A DNA stretch of 64,000 nucleotides from Aminobacter ciceronei (lineage in GTDB: Bacteria > Pseudomonadota > Alphaproteobacteria > Rhizobiales > Rhizobiaceae), in NCBI RefSeq assembly GCF_014138625.1, contig NZ_JACJHY010000025.1, positions 1 to 64,000 of the forward strand, in the 5' to 3' direction. The position numbers were made by a program, and so were the translations under genes. Position 1 is the first letter of the stretch; the number at the start of each line of letters is the position of its first letter. Below are positions 29,354 to 36,565 of the stretch, piece after piece. The notes under the pieces were generated by a model. That model had not been told where the DNA came from. It saw only the letters and a program-made list of their open reading frames with translations, and searched no databases.

Positions 29354-30034
29354 TCACCCACCCACCCGCCGCCGCGCCGTCTGGATCCCCCACATCGCCG
29401 CCAGGTCATCCAGGTCGGCGCGCAAATTATCCGCCATGGTCAGGCGTTCGCGTTTGTGCGGGGTGATTTCGGCGAGCGCCCGGCCCTCGGCGCAGACGAG
29501 CTGGAGCACCTGGTAGCCGCGGTGGCCGACGAGATGGCGGCAGCGTGTAAGTTCGTTGGCGGCGACGATGCGGGCGGCGAGCGGGTCGCCGCGGCCGCCG
29601 TCGACGCGGTCGAGCGCATGGTCGAGGCTGCGCACCGTGCCGCCGGCCTTTTCCCAACAGGCGCGGAAGCGGTCGGCCGCCTGTTTTTGCGCGCGCGCCA
29701 GGAAGCCGCGGGCAAACAAGGTCTCGACGGCACTTTCCCTGATGTTTTTCTGGGCGGTGATGAGGCGCGGAAACGCCTTTTCGCCGTCACGCGCCGGCCG
29801 CCAGTCGGGGTTTTCGACCTCGACGGTGACCAGCGGGCTCGGCGGCTTCGGCTGTTTTTTCGCCCTGCCCGTGCCCGAAATGCTTTTGGCCGACTTGCTG
29901 GTGCCCGACTTGCCGGTGCCCGCTTGGCCCATGCCCGTGCCCTTCCTCGTGGCCACCGTGCCCATGCTCGTACCCGCCATGCCCGCCTTGCCCATGCCTG
30001 CCTCGCCTCCCTTGCTCATATTGGCCCTGCTCAT
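29354..30034 (-). CDS. Phage-like early-region protein with repetitive N-terminus
   Basis: The 226-residue protein starts at an ATG overlapping the upstream gene stop by four bases. Residues 6-60 are a low-complexity run of repeated MGKAG/TGKSG/GTGMG units rich in Gly, Thr, Lys and Met. The remaining 160 residues are an ordered helical domain (LITAQKNIRESAVETLFARG, AADRFRACWEKAGG, LTRCRHLVGHRGYQVLQLV). This organisation resembles uncharacterised proteins in rhizobial prophage early regions; no function can be assigned. Last gene of a seven-gene minus-strand operon. Confidence 0.7.
   Translation of the reverse strand: MSRANMSKGGEAGMGKAGMAGTSMGTVATRKGTGMGQAGTGKSGTSKSAKSISGTGRAKKQPKPPSPLVTVEVENPDWRPARDGEKAFPRLITAQKNIRESAVETLFARGFLARAQKQAADRFRACWEKAGGTVRSLDHALDRVDGGRGDPLAARIVAANELTRCRHLVGHRGYQVLQLVCAEGRALAEITPHKRERLTMADNLRADLDDLAAMWGIQTARRRVGG
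29866..30030. repeat. Coding tandem repeat at the start of a gene
   Basis: Imperfect copies of a short unit of the type GTGCCCGACTTGCC / ATGCCCGCCTTGCCC run through the first 55 codons of the minus-strand gene ending at 29354. Many copies contain an ATG or GTG codon in the gene frame, so the start region seems to have been multiplied. Confidence 0.75.
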
Positions 30035-30321
30035 AGTGGTCTTGCCCGGGCGCGTTCGACGACGACAGGTTTGCGGCCGGGCCGGAACAGCCGCTCCGCC
30101 TCGGCGCGGGCCGCGCAAACCTTGTCGCCGAAGCCGCGGATGGTGCCGTTGAGGTGTTTTTCCTGGGCCTGGTAGGCGGCGATCAGCGCCTTGTCGTGCG
30201 AGGGGTAGCCCGCCGGCCGCGCGCCCGACATCACCGGCCAGTAGTTGGCCTTGTGGCTGTAGCGGACCAGCGCGCGCCAGGCGCCGTCGATCCATTCGGC
30301 CTTGGCATGGAAATGGTTCAT
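30031..30321 (-). CDS. Small phage-like hypothetical protein
   Basis: The 96-residue protein (FHAKAEWIDGAWRALVRYSH near the start) is soluble and basic at its end. It overlaps both neighbours by four bases (ATGA junctions at 30031-30034 and 30318-30321), so it is translationally coupled in the early operon. No known domain was recognised. Confidence 0.65.
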   Translation of the reverse strand: MNHFHAKAEWIDGAWRALVRYSHKANYWPVMSGARPAGYPSHDKALIAAYQAQEKHLNGTIRGFGDKVCAARAEAERLFRPGRKPVVVERARARPL

Positions 30322-30824
30322 CGCCTGCCTCCTGCCATATTGCCTCGGGGGATGTCGTCTCGGGGCATCTTGTCTCCTGGGGTCTTCTCTCCGCAGATCC
30401 TGTCGCCGAGGAACGAGAGGCGCGGCAGGGTGATGTTGTTGCTTGCGGCCGGCCGCAGTGCTGCCTTGGCGGCGGCGGAACGGGCAAAGACCGGGTCGCC
30501 GAGCACACGGGCGGTGAGGTCGCGGTCGTCGTCCGGCAGCTCGGCCAGGCGCGCGGCAAATTCGGCCCGGGTCACCCTGTCGTCCTGGCGGCGGAAGCCG
30601 GGGGCCACCGGTTGACAGCGCGCAAGCTTGGCGTCGGCGCGCTTGCGCCGGTAATCAGGGTCGAGCCGGCAATGCACAGTGTCGGGCGACAGGCCGAAGA
30701 TCACGGCGATCTGGTTGAACTTCATGCCGGATTCACGCATCCGGCCGGCGAGATCGAGGTCCCAGGCCATGGGTCGGGATGTCATGGGTCGAGATGTCAT
30801 GGGCTCGGCTTGCTGGTGTTTCAT
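30318..30824 (-). CDS. Helix-turn-helix-containing phage-like protein
   Basis: The 168-residue protein has a resolvase/sigma-type helix-turn-helix near residues 25-55 (AGRMRESGMKFNQIAVIFGLSPDTVHCRL, cited by KFNQIAVIFGLSPDTV). The N-terminus contains the repeated pentapeptide MTSRP, encoded by the tandem repeat at 30768-30812; either of the inner ATGs could be the true start. Coupled to both neighbours by four-base overlaps. Probably a DNA-binding accessory protein of the phage-like early operon. Confidence 0.6.
   Translation of the reverse strand: MKHQQAEPMTSRPMTSRPMAWDLDLAGRMRESGMKFNQIAVIFGLSPDTVHCRLDPDYRRKRADAKLARCQPVAPGFRRQDDRVTRAEFAARLAELPDDDRDLTARVLGDPVFARSAAAKAALRPAASNNITLPRLSFLGDRICGEKTPGDKMPRDDIPRGNMAGGRR
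30768..30812. repeat. 15-base tandem repeat at a start codon
   Basis: The unit CATGGGTCGGGATGT occurs at 30768-30782 and 30783-30797, with a partial third copy following. On the minus strand each copy supplies an in-frame ATG (MTSRP). Confidence 0.85.
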
Positions 30825-31300
30825 TGTGCCCTCTTCAGCTGCATCAGGATTGTTTCCGACACCGGCACGCGCCAGCTCCGGGCCAGAGCCACCAGCTCAT
30901 CGAGGCCGTTACGCTCGGCCTCGGCCAGCAGATCGGCGCGGCCGTTGCGGATGGCGGCCTGCAGCAAGGGCAGCTTGAGGCACATGCGGGCGCGTTCGTC
31001 CGGCCGGGGTTCGCGCCGCAGCACCCTGGACGGCACAGGCAGGGCCTTGCGGCCGCGATGCGGCAGGATGCCGGCGATGCGGCGCGCCTCCTGGACGAAT
31101 TCGGCCACCGACGGCGCAAACGTCCGGTTCTGGCCGTCGACGGCGCCCGTGGTGAAGCGTTGGGCCGCCTCGACCACCGCCTGCGGCGCGACATCGGCCA
31201 GCACCGCCTCATAGGTCTGCATCGTCAGGTCGGCATTGCCCGATGTCTGGGGGAAAGAATTCAACATTGCGGTGAGTGCCAAATAGGCTCTCTGGTCCAT
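30821..31300 (-). CDS. Phage-like hypothetical protein with long upstream overlap
   Basis: The 159-residue protein (MDQRAYLALTAMLN start) is helical and soluble; a repeated pattern AVVEAAQRFTTGAV ... PSVAEFVQEARRIAG is visible. The ATG at 31300 has GGAG eleven bases upstream, which means its first 92 bases overlap the end of the DUF1376 gene in another frame. No shorter start has a comparable ribosome-binding site. It resembles phage replication-module proteins of unknown role (loader-like size and position) but no motif confirms this. Confidence 0.65.
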   Translation of the reverse strand: MDQRAYLALTAMLNSFPQTSGNADLTMQTYEAVLADVAPQAVVEAAQRFTTGAVDGQNRTFAPSVAEFVQEARRIAGILPHRGRKALPVPSRVLRREPRPDERARMCLKLPLLQAAIRNGRADLLAEAERNGLDELVALARSWRVPVSETILMQLKRAQ

Positions 31301-32006
31301 GGGAAGCTCCTAGTCGGTCCATTGCCACGTCGACGAAGGTGCGCTTGCGCTGGGGTGGCGGGCGCGGGCGGCGCTCGGCGGCATTGCGGCACCAGTTGCG
31401 CCAGGTCGCCGGCCAGTCGAGCTTGACGCCCCTCTGCCCGGCCTGCGAATTCCAGTAGTCGCGGAATTTCTCCGCCTCGCGTGCCGCCTCATCAGGCGAA
31501 AGCCCTGCCTTGGCCGCGTCGTCGAAATCAGGGCTGAAGCTCCGGGGCAGCCGGCTGCCGCGCCTTTTGCAAGAAGCTTCCGTTTCTCTGGATCTGGTCT
31601 CTGGCTTCTGGCTGGCAGTGCCAACGCTGTGCGGCGGCACAGCATCGGCATCGGCGGCCCCTTGATCTTGCTCGGCTTTGCGCCAGCGCGCCCGGGCCGC
31701 CTGTTTGCCGGCCAGCGACTTTTCCGAACGGATGGCGCATTCCCTGGCGACACGCCCGTTCCACAGCCCGCCGTCGATGCGGCGGATCTTGCCGTCACTG
31801 ATCAGGCTTTCGAGTGCTGCCTTGAAGGCAGCGCTCGAGGCGCCGCACAATCTGGCAAGGCGGAGATGGTCTTCCGGCACGGGCGCGCCGCGCTCATACA
31901 TCGAGGCCACCAGCGTGATGTAGATGCCGGTTTCAGCGGCACTCATGCCACGTGTGCCGGCGAGCCAGTCCGAGGCAAAAAAACGAACCCAGGGCATGTC
32001 GCTCAT
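31209..32006 (-). CDS. DUF1376 phage replication-module protein
   Basis: The 265-residue protein begins with the DUF1376 signature (PWVRFFASDWLAGTRGMSAAETGIYITL by its ends PWVRFFASDWLAG and ETGIYITLVASMYE), a winged-helix-like domain of about 90 residues common in temperate phage replication modules. The C-terminal half is low-complexity and then DYWNSQAGQRGVKLDWPATWRNW, a motif also seen in phage replication initiators. It probably binds DNA. Overlaps the RusA-like gene by four bases and the downstream gene by 92. Confidence 0.8.
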   Translation of the reverse strand: MSDMPWVRFFASDWLAGTRGMSAAETGIYITLVASMYERGAPVPEDHLRLARLCGASSAAFKAALESLISDGKIRRIDGGLWNGRVARECAIRSEKSLAGKQAARARWRKAEQDQGAADADAVPPHSVGTASQKPETRSRETEASCKRRGSRLPRSFSPDFDDAAKAGLSPDEAAREAEKFRDYWNSQAGQRGVKLDWPATWRNWCRNAAERRPRPPPQRKRTFVDVAMDRLGASHGPESLFGTHRNVEFFPPDIGQCRPDDADL

Positions 32007-32341
32007 GCGGCCACCTCCGGCTGGACCAGCACGACGCAGCGCGGGCCGTCTTCAGCCGGTTTGTCGTCTGCAACCCATTCAACCGTCAGCCGGCGAACCA
32101 GGCCGTCGATCAGGCCATGCGCCGTGAGCGTGTCGAGGATGCACCGGCCAAAATCGGCGGCGTCGCCGCAGCTGGCCTCAGCGCGGGCGCCTGATGCCGC
32201 GAGGCGGACATAGACGGCGACCGGCCCCTTGAGCCGGCGCGGCCGCTGGCCTGACAGGGCGGCCTCGAGGTCAGCGCGCCGGTCGCGCGCTGACGGCACG
32301 CGGCCCCTGCCCCTGGTGATGTCCAGCTCGAGCCGGATCAT
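32003..32341 (-). CDS. RusA-like Holliday-junction resolvase, divergent
   Basis: The 112-residue protein matches RusA by length, position and general pattern: an N-terminal strand MIRLELDI, a middle GPVAVYVRLAA, then DAADFGRCILDTLTAHGLIDGLVRRLTVEWVAD in place of the canonical DxDN(L)xKxxxDxL...DD. The usual first aspartates are partly replaced (GDAADFGR), so activity is doubtful. It is the second gene of the phage-like early operon, with four-base overlaps on both sides. Confidence 0.5.
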   Translation of the reverse strand: MIRLELDITRGRGRVPSARDRRADLEAALSGQRPRRLKGPVAVYVRLAASGARAEASCGDAADFGRCILDTLTAHGLIDGLVRRLTVEWVADDKPAEDGPRCVVLVQPEVAA

Positions 32342-32502
32342 CGGACGGTCTCCGCCTGTCGTGCCGTGCCGGCCGGCGTGTCGATCTCGAAGCCGCCCGC
32401 GGGGCGGACAGCGTGCCGAGGGCGGCACAGGCGGCGCGACGGCGCTGCCCGGTCGGCCGATTTCAGCGCCGCGCGGAGCCGGTTTTTGTTGGATGTGAAC
32501 AT
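32338..32502 (-). CDS. Short basic protein, first gene of early operon
   Basis: The 54-residue protein (MFTSNKNRLRAALKSADRAA start) is arginine-rich. The ATG at 32502 lies six bases after a candidate -10 element, so the transcript may be leaderless. It overlaps the RusA-like gene by four bases, which supports translation. A longer frame beginning at 32538 would run through the operator and is less likely. Confidence 0.5.
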   Translation of the reverse strand: MFTSNKNRLRAALKSADRAAPSRRLCRPRHAVRPAGGFEIDTPAGTARQAETVR

Positions 32503-32538
32503 GAGCGAATGATTTCCATAACGGAAATCATTCGTCAA
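32503..32538 (-). promoter_or_regulatory. Operator O1 and early promoter
   Basis: A perfect inverted repeat with 12-base arms (CGAATGATTTCC / GGAAATCATTCG) and spacer ATAAC spans 32506-32534. On the minus strand a -35 TTGACG (32533-32538) and a -10 AATCAT (32509-32514) are separated by 18 bases, and the ATG at 32502 follows six bases later. A repressor on O1 would cover the whole promoter. Confidence 0.75.
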
Positions 32539-32545
32539 GCAATTA

Positions 32546-32597
32546 TTTCCATTTTGGAAATTTTGCGCTTTCCGTTCTGGAAAGCTACATTTTGGCC
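32546..32597 (+). promoter_or_regulatory. Operators O2, O3 and repressor promoter
   Basis: O2 is TTTCC-ATTTT-GGAAA (32546-32560) and O3 is CTTTCC-GTTCT-GGAAAG (32568-32584). A plus-strand -35 TTGCGC at 32563-32568 and -10 CTACAT at 32585-32590 (16-base spacer) bracket O3, and the ATG at 32598 follows seven bases later. Occupancy of O3 would repress the repressor gene itself. Confidence 0.65.
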
Positions 32598-33029
32598 ATG
32601 AAAGAGTTAGCCATGACGGATTTCGAGGCGCCGCGGCTCTATATCGAAGAATGGATGGCGACCATTCCCGGCCTGGACAGGAAGCGGCTGGCCGAGCGCA
32701 TGAAGGTCGCCGGCGGCACCATCAGCAAGAAGCTCGCCAGGCCTGAAAACATCGACGGCGTCTGGCTGGCGCAGTTTGCGGCAGCGCTCGAGCTTGCGAG
32801 CCCGATCGAGCTTTACCGCGATCCGACGGCGGCTGCTGCCGTGACCTCGCCGGAGAGCAAGCTGCGCGCCGCCCTGCTGGCCTTCGGTGTCGACAAGGAC
32901 GACCTCGGCAAGGCGGTTGCCGTGGTCAAGGGTTTCCTCGATGACGACGGCGAACGATCAGCACAAGCCCTTCCCGGTGATCGATCTGCACCCGCCAGTC
33001 GCCGCCGTGCAAAAGAGCCATCGCGGTAG
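32598..33029 (+). CDS. Phage-type HTH repressor
   Basis: The 143-residue protein has an XRE-like helix-turn-helix at about 15-55 (LDRKRLAERMKVAGGTISKK, then WLAQFAAALEL) and no peptidase domain, so it would not be a LexA-cleaved repressor. It is divergent from the early operon and bordered by O1-O3, the classic position of a phage immunity repressor. The same operators recur upstream of the gene at 35352, implying a small regulon. Its C-terminal tail overlaps the convergent gene at 32926-33165 by about 100 bases and is arginine-rich, so the natural end may have been altered. Confidence 0.75.
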   Translation: MKELAMTDFEAPRLYIEEWMATIPGLDRKRLAERMKVAGGTISKKLARPENIDGVWLAQFAAALELASPIELYRDPTAAAAVTSPESKLRAALLAFGVDKDDLGKAVAVVKGFLDDDGERSAQALPGDRSAPASRRRAKEPSR

Positions 33030-33165
33030 AGATCTCGGCTGACTTGCGTTTGACCACCATCATCGGATCAAGCGGGGCTGTGGCGTGCGCGGCATCGCGC
33101 AGCCCGGCGACGATCTCGTCATTGCGGGATCGGTAGCGCGCCTTGATCTGATGTCTGATCGCCAT
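32926..33165 (-). CDS. Small conserved hypothetical protein
   Basis: The 79-residue protein (MAIRHQIKARYRSRNDEIV start) looks genuinely coding: a good GAGGAG ribosome-binding site seven bases before the ATG at 33165, mixed helix/strand composition (AEISTAMALLHGGDWRVQID) and no low complexity. It is convergent with, and overlaps, the repressor gene tail. The upstream region holds two GGAA-N4-TTCC palindromes around a promoter. Function unknown. Confidence 0.6.
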   Translation of the reverse strand: MAIRHQIKARYRSRNDEIVAGLRDAAHATAPLDPMMVVKRKSAEISTAMALLHGGDWRVQIDHREGLVLIVRRRHRGNP

Positions 33166-33187
33166 CCCGGCTCCTCTTTATCAGCGG

Positions 33188-33239
33188 ATAGGAACATTTT
33201 CCTTGAGACAGAGTCAAGAACATCAGAGGAAAATATTCC
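33188..33239 (-). promoter_or_regulatory. Candidate operator pair GGAA-N4-TTCC
   Basis: GGAA-CATT-TTCC at 33191-33202 and GGAA-AATA-TTCC at 33228-33239, 37 bases apart centre to centre, flank a minus-strand CTTGAC (-35 type) reading toward the gene starting at 33165. The half-sites are the reverse arrangement of the TTTCC-N5-GGAAA operators, so a different or related regulator may bind. Confidence 0.4.
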
Positions 33240-33363
33240 CCTTGCCCCCAATTGTGACTGATATGGAAAGGTGATTGGATCGAGCCGGCTGATTTGAGGG
33301 CAAAGCTCGAAATGTCCAGGTGGAAGAGCGTTATCGTTGTTGCGGCCGGCCTGGCAACTGTGT

Positions 33364-34290
33364 TCAAGCGAAGTGTTTTTGGTCGCGAATCATGGCGTTG
33401 AGGATGGTGATGAGCTTTCGCGCGACAGCGATGATAGCGCATTTCTTTGATCCGGAGCGTTGGGCGATGGCCTGGTAGAAGGCCTTGAAGCGCTGGTTTG
33501 CGCGGATTGCGCCGAGGGCTGCCATGTAGAGCGCCCGGCGTAGCCTTGGCCGGCCGCCCCGGATGCTGCGCCGGCCGGTCCTTGTGCCGCTGTCGTTGTT
33601 GCAAGGCGCAAGGCCCGCGAGGCTGGCGATGGCCTTGGGCGAGATGGTTCCGAGTTCGGGCATGTGGGCCAAGAGGGTGATGGCGGTCACCTTGCCGATG
33701 CCTGGAGCGGAGGTCAGGCGCTCGGCCTGTTCGGCAAGCTCGTCCAGGGTTTCGATATGGCTGGCGATCTCGGCCTCGAGGGCCGAGATGCGCTGGGACA
33801 GGCCAACGATTGCAGCCTCGATGTCGGCAAGCACGGTGATGTCGGTGGTTTCGTCGCGATGGCGCAGCTCGAGCGCGCGCGCTGCGACCAGTTGGTCGCG
33901 GCGGCGGGCCAGGGCAACAAGCCGCTCACGCCCGGGGCATGGCGGCGTGTCGGCATCGGGGCAGAACATCGCCCCCATCTCGCTCAGGATGCGGGCATCG
34001 ATGCGGTCGGTCTTGGCCAGGTGGCCGCGCGCCTGGGCGAAACGGCGCACCGTCATCGGATTGATGCGGACGCAAGCGATGCCGGCCTTGGCGAGCGCCT
34101 GGCGTAAGGCCCGGTCATGGTGCCCCGTCGCCTCGAGGACGACGAAGCTGTTTGGCGCTAGGCCGGCAGCGAAGCGGGCCAGAGCCGCAGCCTCGTTGGC
34201 CACGCGGCTGAAACGGCGGCTGAGCGGATCGAAGACATCGATCACCGCCTTGGCGATGTCGCAACCGACATAAGTGTGGTGTATCGTCAT
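33364..34290 (-). mobile_element. IS110-family transposase
   Basis: The 308-residue transposase from the ATG at 34290 has the DEDD catalytic N-terminal domain (YVGCDIAKAVIDVFDP with the first aspartate, VVLEATGHHDRALRQAL, AKTDRIDARILSEMG) and the C-terminal transposase_20 domain (LTSAPGIGKVTAITLLA, ASLAGLAPCNNDSGTRTG). IS110 elements lack long terminal inverted repeats, so exact ends were not found; they probably lie near 33.25 kb and 34.45 kb. It separates the repressor region from a gene whose start it seems to have replaced. Confidence 0.9.
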
Positions 34291-34331
34291 GGAACCTCTT
34301 CCTGTGGTGCGAGGTCCGCGCCAACGGCCTC

Positions 34332-35192
34332 GTGCAACTGTGCAGGTTGACGGCAGGTGGTGCGGGAAGGGAGCCGAGCCAAGCCGCGGTCTGTCGTGTT
34401 CAGCACGACGACCAGGATCCTGACGGCCTCCTTCCCGCATTCATTCTACACCAAGCGCAACACACAGGGTCCTTCCTTCTGGTCAAGCTTCTGGCAGGTG
34501 GTTTCGGCGCTGTCGGCGGCACGTATCTGGTGGATCAATTCGCCGCCGGCCCCTCCGCCGCGGAAATCATCTCCGAGCTCCGAGGCCAGGGCTACCGCAT
34601 GTACGACGTGATGGAGCAGCAACTGCCGGAAGACTATGCCGCGCTGACACAGGAAATAGCGGCGATCGTCGCCAGGCGGCCGACAGCCGCCCAGGCCAGG
34701 GACCAGGCCCTTCAGGCGACCGCGGCGATCCGCAAGAAGCACGCGAAATCGATGCATCAGGCGCCGGACGAGAGCCTGCATGCTGCGCTCACCTCGCAAC
34801 TCGACCTGATGCAACTTGTCGCCGCCAGGGAGACCGCGGCAAGCTGCGCCCGCTTCATCATCAGCGGGCCGGCAGCACTGGTCGAGCCGGACAAGCAATA
34901 TCTCAGGGCCTTCGATGCCAATGCCGTCGACGTGTTCGGGGCGATCGGTGCGGCGCGAGAGAATCCGCAGCCGATCGAAGCGGTCACCGACGCCGATTGG
35001 GAGGAAGTCGGCAATGCCCTGATTGCCCAGGGCGGAACGAGCGACGATCTCCAGTCGCTCACCGCCCTCGACCCCAAGGACGAAAATCTGTGCCGGGCAA
35101 CGATACGCTTCTTCCGCGCCGTGCTGGCAGTCGAAGGGCCGGCCGGGCGGCGCGTGCGCGCCGATATCGCCTACGGCCTGGCCGCCAACTAG
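34332..35192 (+). pseudogene. Membrane-anchored hypothetical gene truncated by IS110
   Basis: The frame from the ATG at 34332 gives 286 residues, but its first ~45 codons (cysteine- and glutamine-rich, no ribosome-binding site) appear to be IS110 flank. From about 34470 it reads like real protein: a hydrophobic helix LLAGGFGAVGGTYLVDQFAAG, then a soluble helical body (IISELRGQGYRMYDVMEQQL, AALTSQLDLMQLVAARETA) to the stop at 35192. The likely native start is lost, so expression is doubtful. No family recognised. Confidence 0.55.
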
Positions 35193-35269
35193 CGGCGCCC
35201 CTGCCCCAGCGTTCGGATCAGCGATACGCCAGGGCGATTCGAACATCCGGGAGATGATGACCCGGTGAA

Positions 35270-35319
35270 TTTCCATTTTGGAAACTTTTGATTGACAGCG
35301 ATGTTTCCATAATGGAAAC
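35270..35319 (+). promoter_or_regulatory. Operators O4 and O5 with promoter
   Basis: TTTCC-ATTTT-GGAAA at 35270-35284 and GTTTCC-ATAAT-GGAAAC at 35303-35319 match the operators at 32.5 kb. A TTGACA lies between them at 35292-35297, reading toward the gene at 35352, with O5 in the position of the promoter spacer and -10. The repressor at 32598 is the obvious candidate to bind. Confidence 0.7.
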
Positions 35320-35351
35320 TTGCTCCATCACCCCAGGGGATGGAGCGACCG

Positions 35352-35717
35352 ATGAACGCCAGCAGAGCCTTTGCCGAACAATGCGGTTATGCCGGCCAGA
35401 GCCCTGCCATGCTCGCCGCCTTCGAAACCATCCGCCGCTCCGGCATCGCCGAGGCGCGGGCGGCGCATTTTGCCCGCAAGAAGCTCACCGACGCCCTCGC
35501 CCGGGATCCCGCGCTGTGTCAGGCGATGATCCATCCGGCCGACACGGTCGACGAGGCGCTCGAAGACATCAAAGCCTTCATCCTCCGCACCCGCGCCATG
35601 CCGACATGGCGCCGGCACAACCACGCCCAGGCGCTCCGCAAGGCCAAGGCGATGCGCCTCCATCTCCGATTCTTCCGCCGCTTCGCCGACCGGATCCTGG
35701 CGCGCCAGGCGGCGTAG
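35352..35717 (+). CDS. Repressor-controlled small basic protein
   Basis: The 121-residue protein from the ATG at 35352 (GGAG seven bases upstream) is helical and ends very basic (RLHLRFFRRFADRILARQAA). It contains AAHFARKKLTDALARDP and MPTWRRHNHAQALRKAKAM. No known domain. The paired operators just upstream place it under the phage-type repressor, so it may be an early lytic or anti-host function. That function is inference. Confidence 0.6.
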   Translation: MNASRAFAEQCGYAGQSPAMLAAFETIRRSGIAEARAAHFARKKLTDALARDPALCQAMIHPADTVDEALEDIKAFILRTRAMPTWRRHNHAQALRKAKAMRLHLRFFRRFADRILARQAA

Positions 35718-35879
35718 GCCTCGTCGCCCCTGATCAACCGAAAGGCCTTTGCCATGATATGCGAAACTGCTCAAATAGCCATCGATGACGCGAAGCGCGG
35801 GCCGGCCGAATGCGGGCGCGTTGCTCAAGCCTGCCAGTGAGGGCGATGCCGGTGAGAGCGATGTCGGAGAGCTATGTGC

Positions 35880-36125
35880 CTAGCCATCGCGACGCGGCAC
35901 CAGGCCGAGATCCCGACTGCGGTAATCGAGGCTTCGGCCGGTAATTCTCTCCAGAACGGCGTCCAGCCCGGCGACGTGGTGATGCAGCAGCGAATAGGTC
36001 TCGTTGAAGGGCTTCAGGCTGATGAAGCACTTCTGGATCGCCATACGCAAAGGGATCGCCGCCAGGACGATCGCCTCGATCTCGCTCTCGGTCAGTCTGT
36101 CGTTTCTGTGGTGCCTGCGCGACAT
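35880..36125 (-). CDS. Small hypothetical protein
   Basis: The 81-residue protein (MSRRHHRNDRLTESEIEAIV start) follows the zinc-ribbon gene with a 118-base gap on the same strand. The segment IPLRMAIQKCFISLKPFNETY looks structured; the C-terminus is charged. A longer frame to 36512 is arginine-rich and is the shadow of the neighbouring gene, so the start at 36125 is preferred. Function unknown. Confidence 0.55.
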   Translation of the reverse strand: MSRRHHRNDRLTESEIEAIVLAAIPLRMAIQKCFISLKPFNETYSLLHHHVAGLDAVLERITGRSLDYRSRDLGLVPRRDG

Positions 36126-36243
36126 GTTTGCTCCTGTCTGACCGGACTGCGACGCGGCCGCGATGCGACCAGGCCGGCGCCCTCGCCATCGCCTGGCGCG
36201 CGCCCCTGATCGCCGAGGCGATACGGGAGCCCATCCACGACGC

Positions 36244-36504
36244 TCATCGGTCCGGCGCGCGATGCGACGTCGACATCCCCAGCAGCCGCACCAGTTCCTC
36301 ATATTTGGCGCCGCAGCGGTCATAGATGTTGAACGTGTTGGTCCGCGTGCAGCCGATGCGCGCGACGATCGCGTCCAGCAGAAGCGCCAGCGTGCGGTCG
36401 CCGCCTGCCCGCACCATCGCGTCGCGGTCGTATTGCTTGCGCATCCCGCATTTGTCGCAGGAGACGATGATCTTGTCGGAGGGAAATTCGGATAACATCG
36501 GCAT
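36244..36504 (-). CDS. Small zinc-ribbon protein under a LexA box
   Basis: The 86-residue protein from the ATG at 36504 has a CDKCGMRKQYDRDAMVRAGG motif and a later IYDRCGAKYEELVRLLG, so one CxxC pair and a single further cysteine. It belongs to the same family as the frameshifted gene at 63336 (VRC..CRRAHVYYPTDLIQLFG). The start is chosen because the -10 element is only six bases away; the frame is open upstream but would then include the promoter. SOS control is predicted from the GAAC-N7-GAAC box. Function unknown. Confidence 0.65.
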   Translation of the reverse strand: MPMLSEFPSDKIIVSCDKCGMRKQYDRDAMVRAGGDRTLALLLDAIVARIGCTRTNTFNIYDRCGAKYEELVRLLGMSTSHRAPDR

Positions 36505-36540
36505 GAGAACAAAATAGGAACAAATACCTCCTGGCGTCAA
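36505..36540 (-). promoter_or_regulatory. LexA box and promoter
   Basis: GAAC-AAAATAG-GAAC at 36507-36521 fits the alphaproteobacterial LexA consensus GAAC-N7-GAAC (GTTC-N7-GTTC on the minus strand). It overlaps the minus-strand -10 TATTTT (36511-36516); the -35 TTGACG is at 36535-36540 with an 18-base spacer. The ATG at 36504 is six bases from the -10. The UvrD-type helicase gene diverges 45 bases away and may share control. Confidence 0.8.
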
Positions 36541-36565
36541 TTCACAAAATGCCAACGCAAGGGCA

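Noticed and set aside
32506-32534. Possible terminator
   Set aside because: The perfect inverted repeat lacks a T-run, overlaps a promoter, and has sister sites, so an operator is the better reading.
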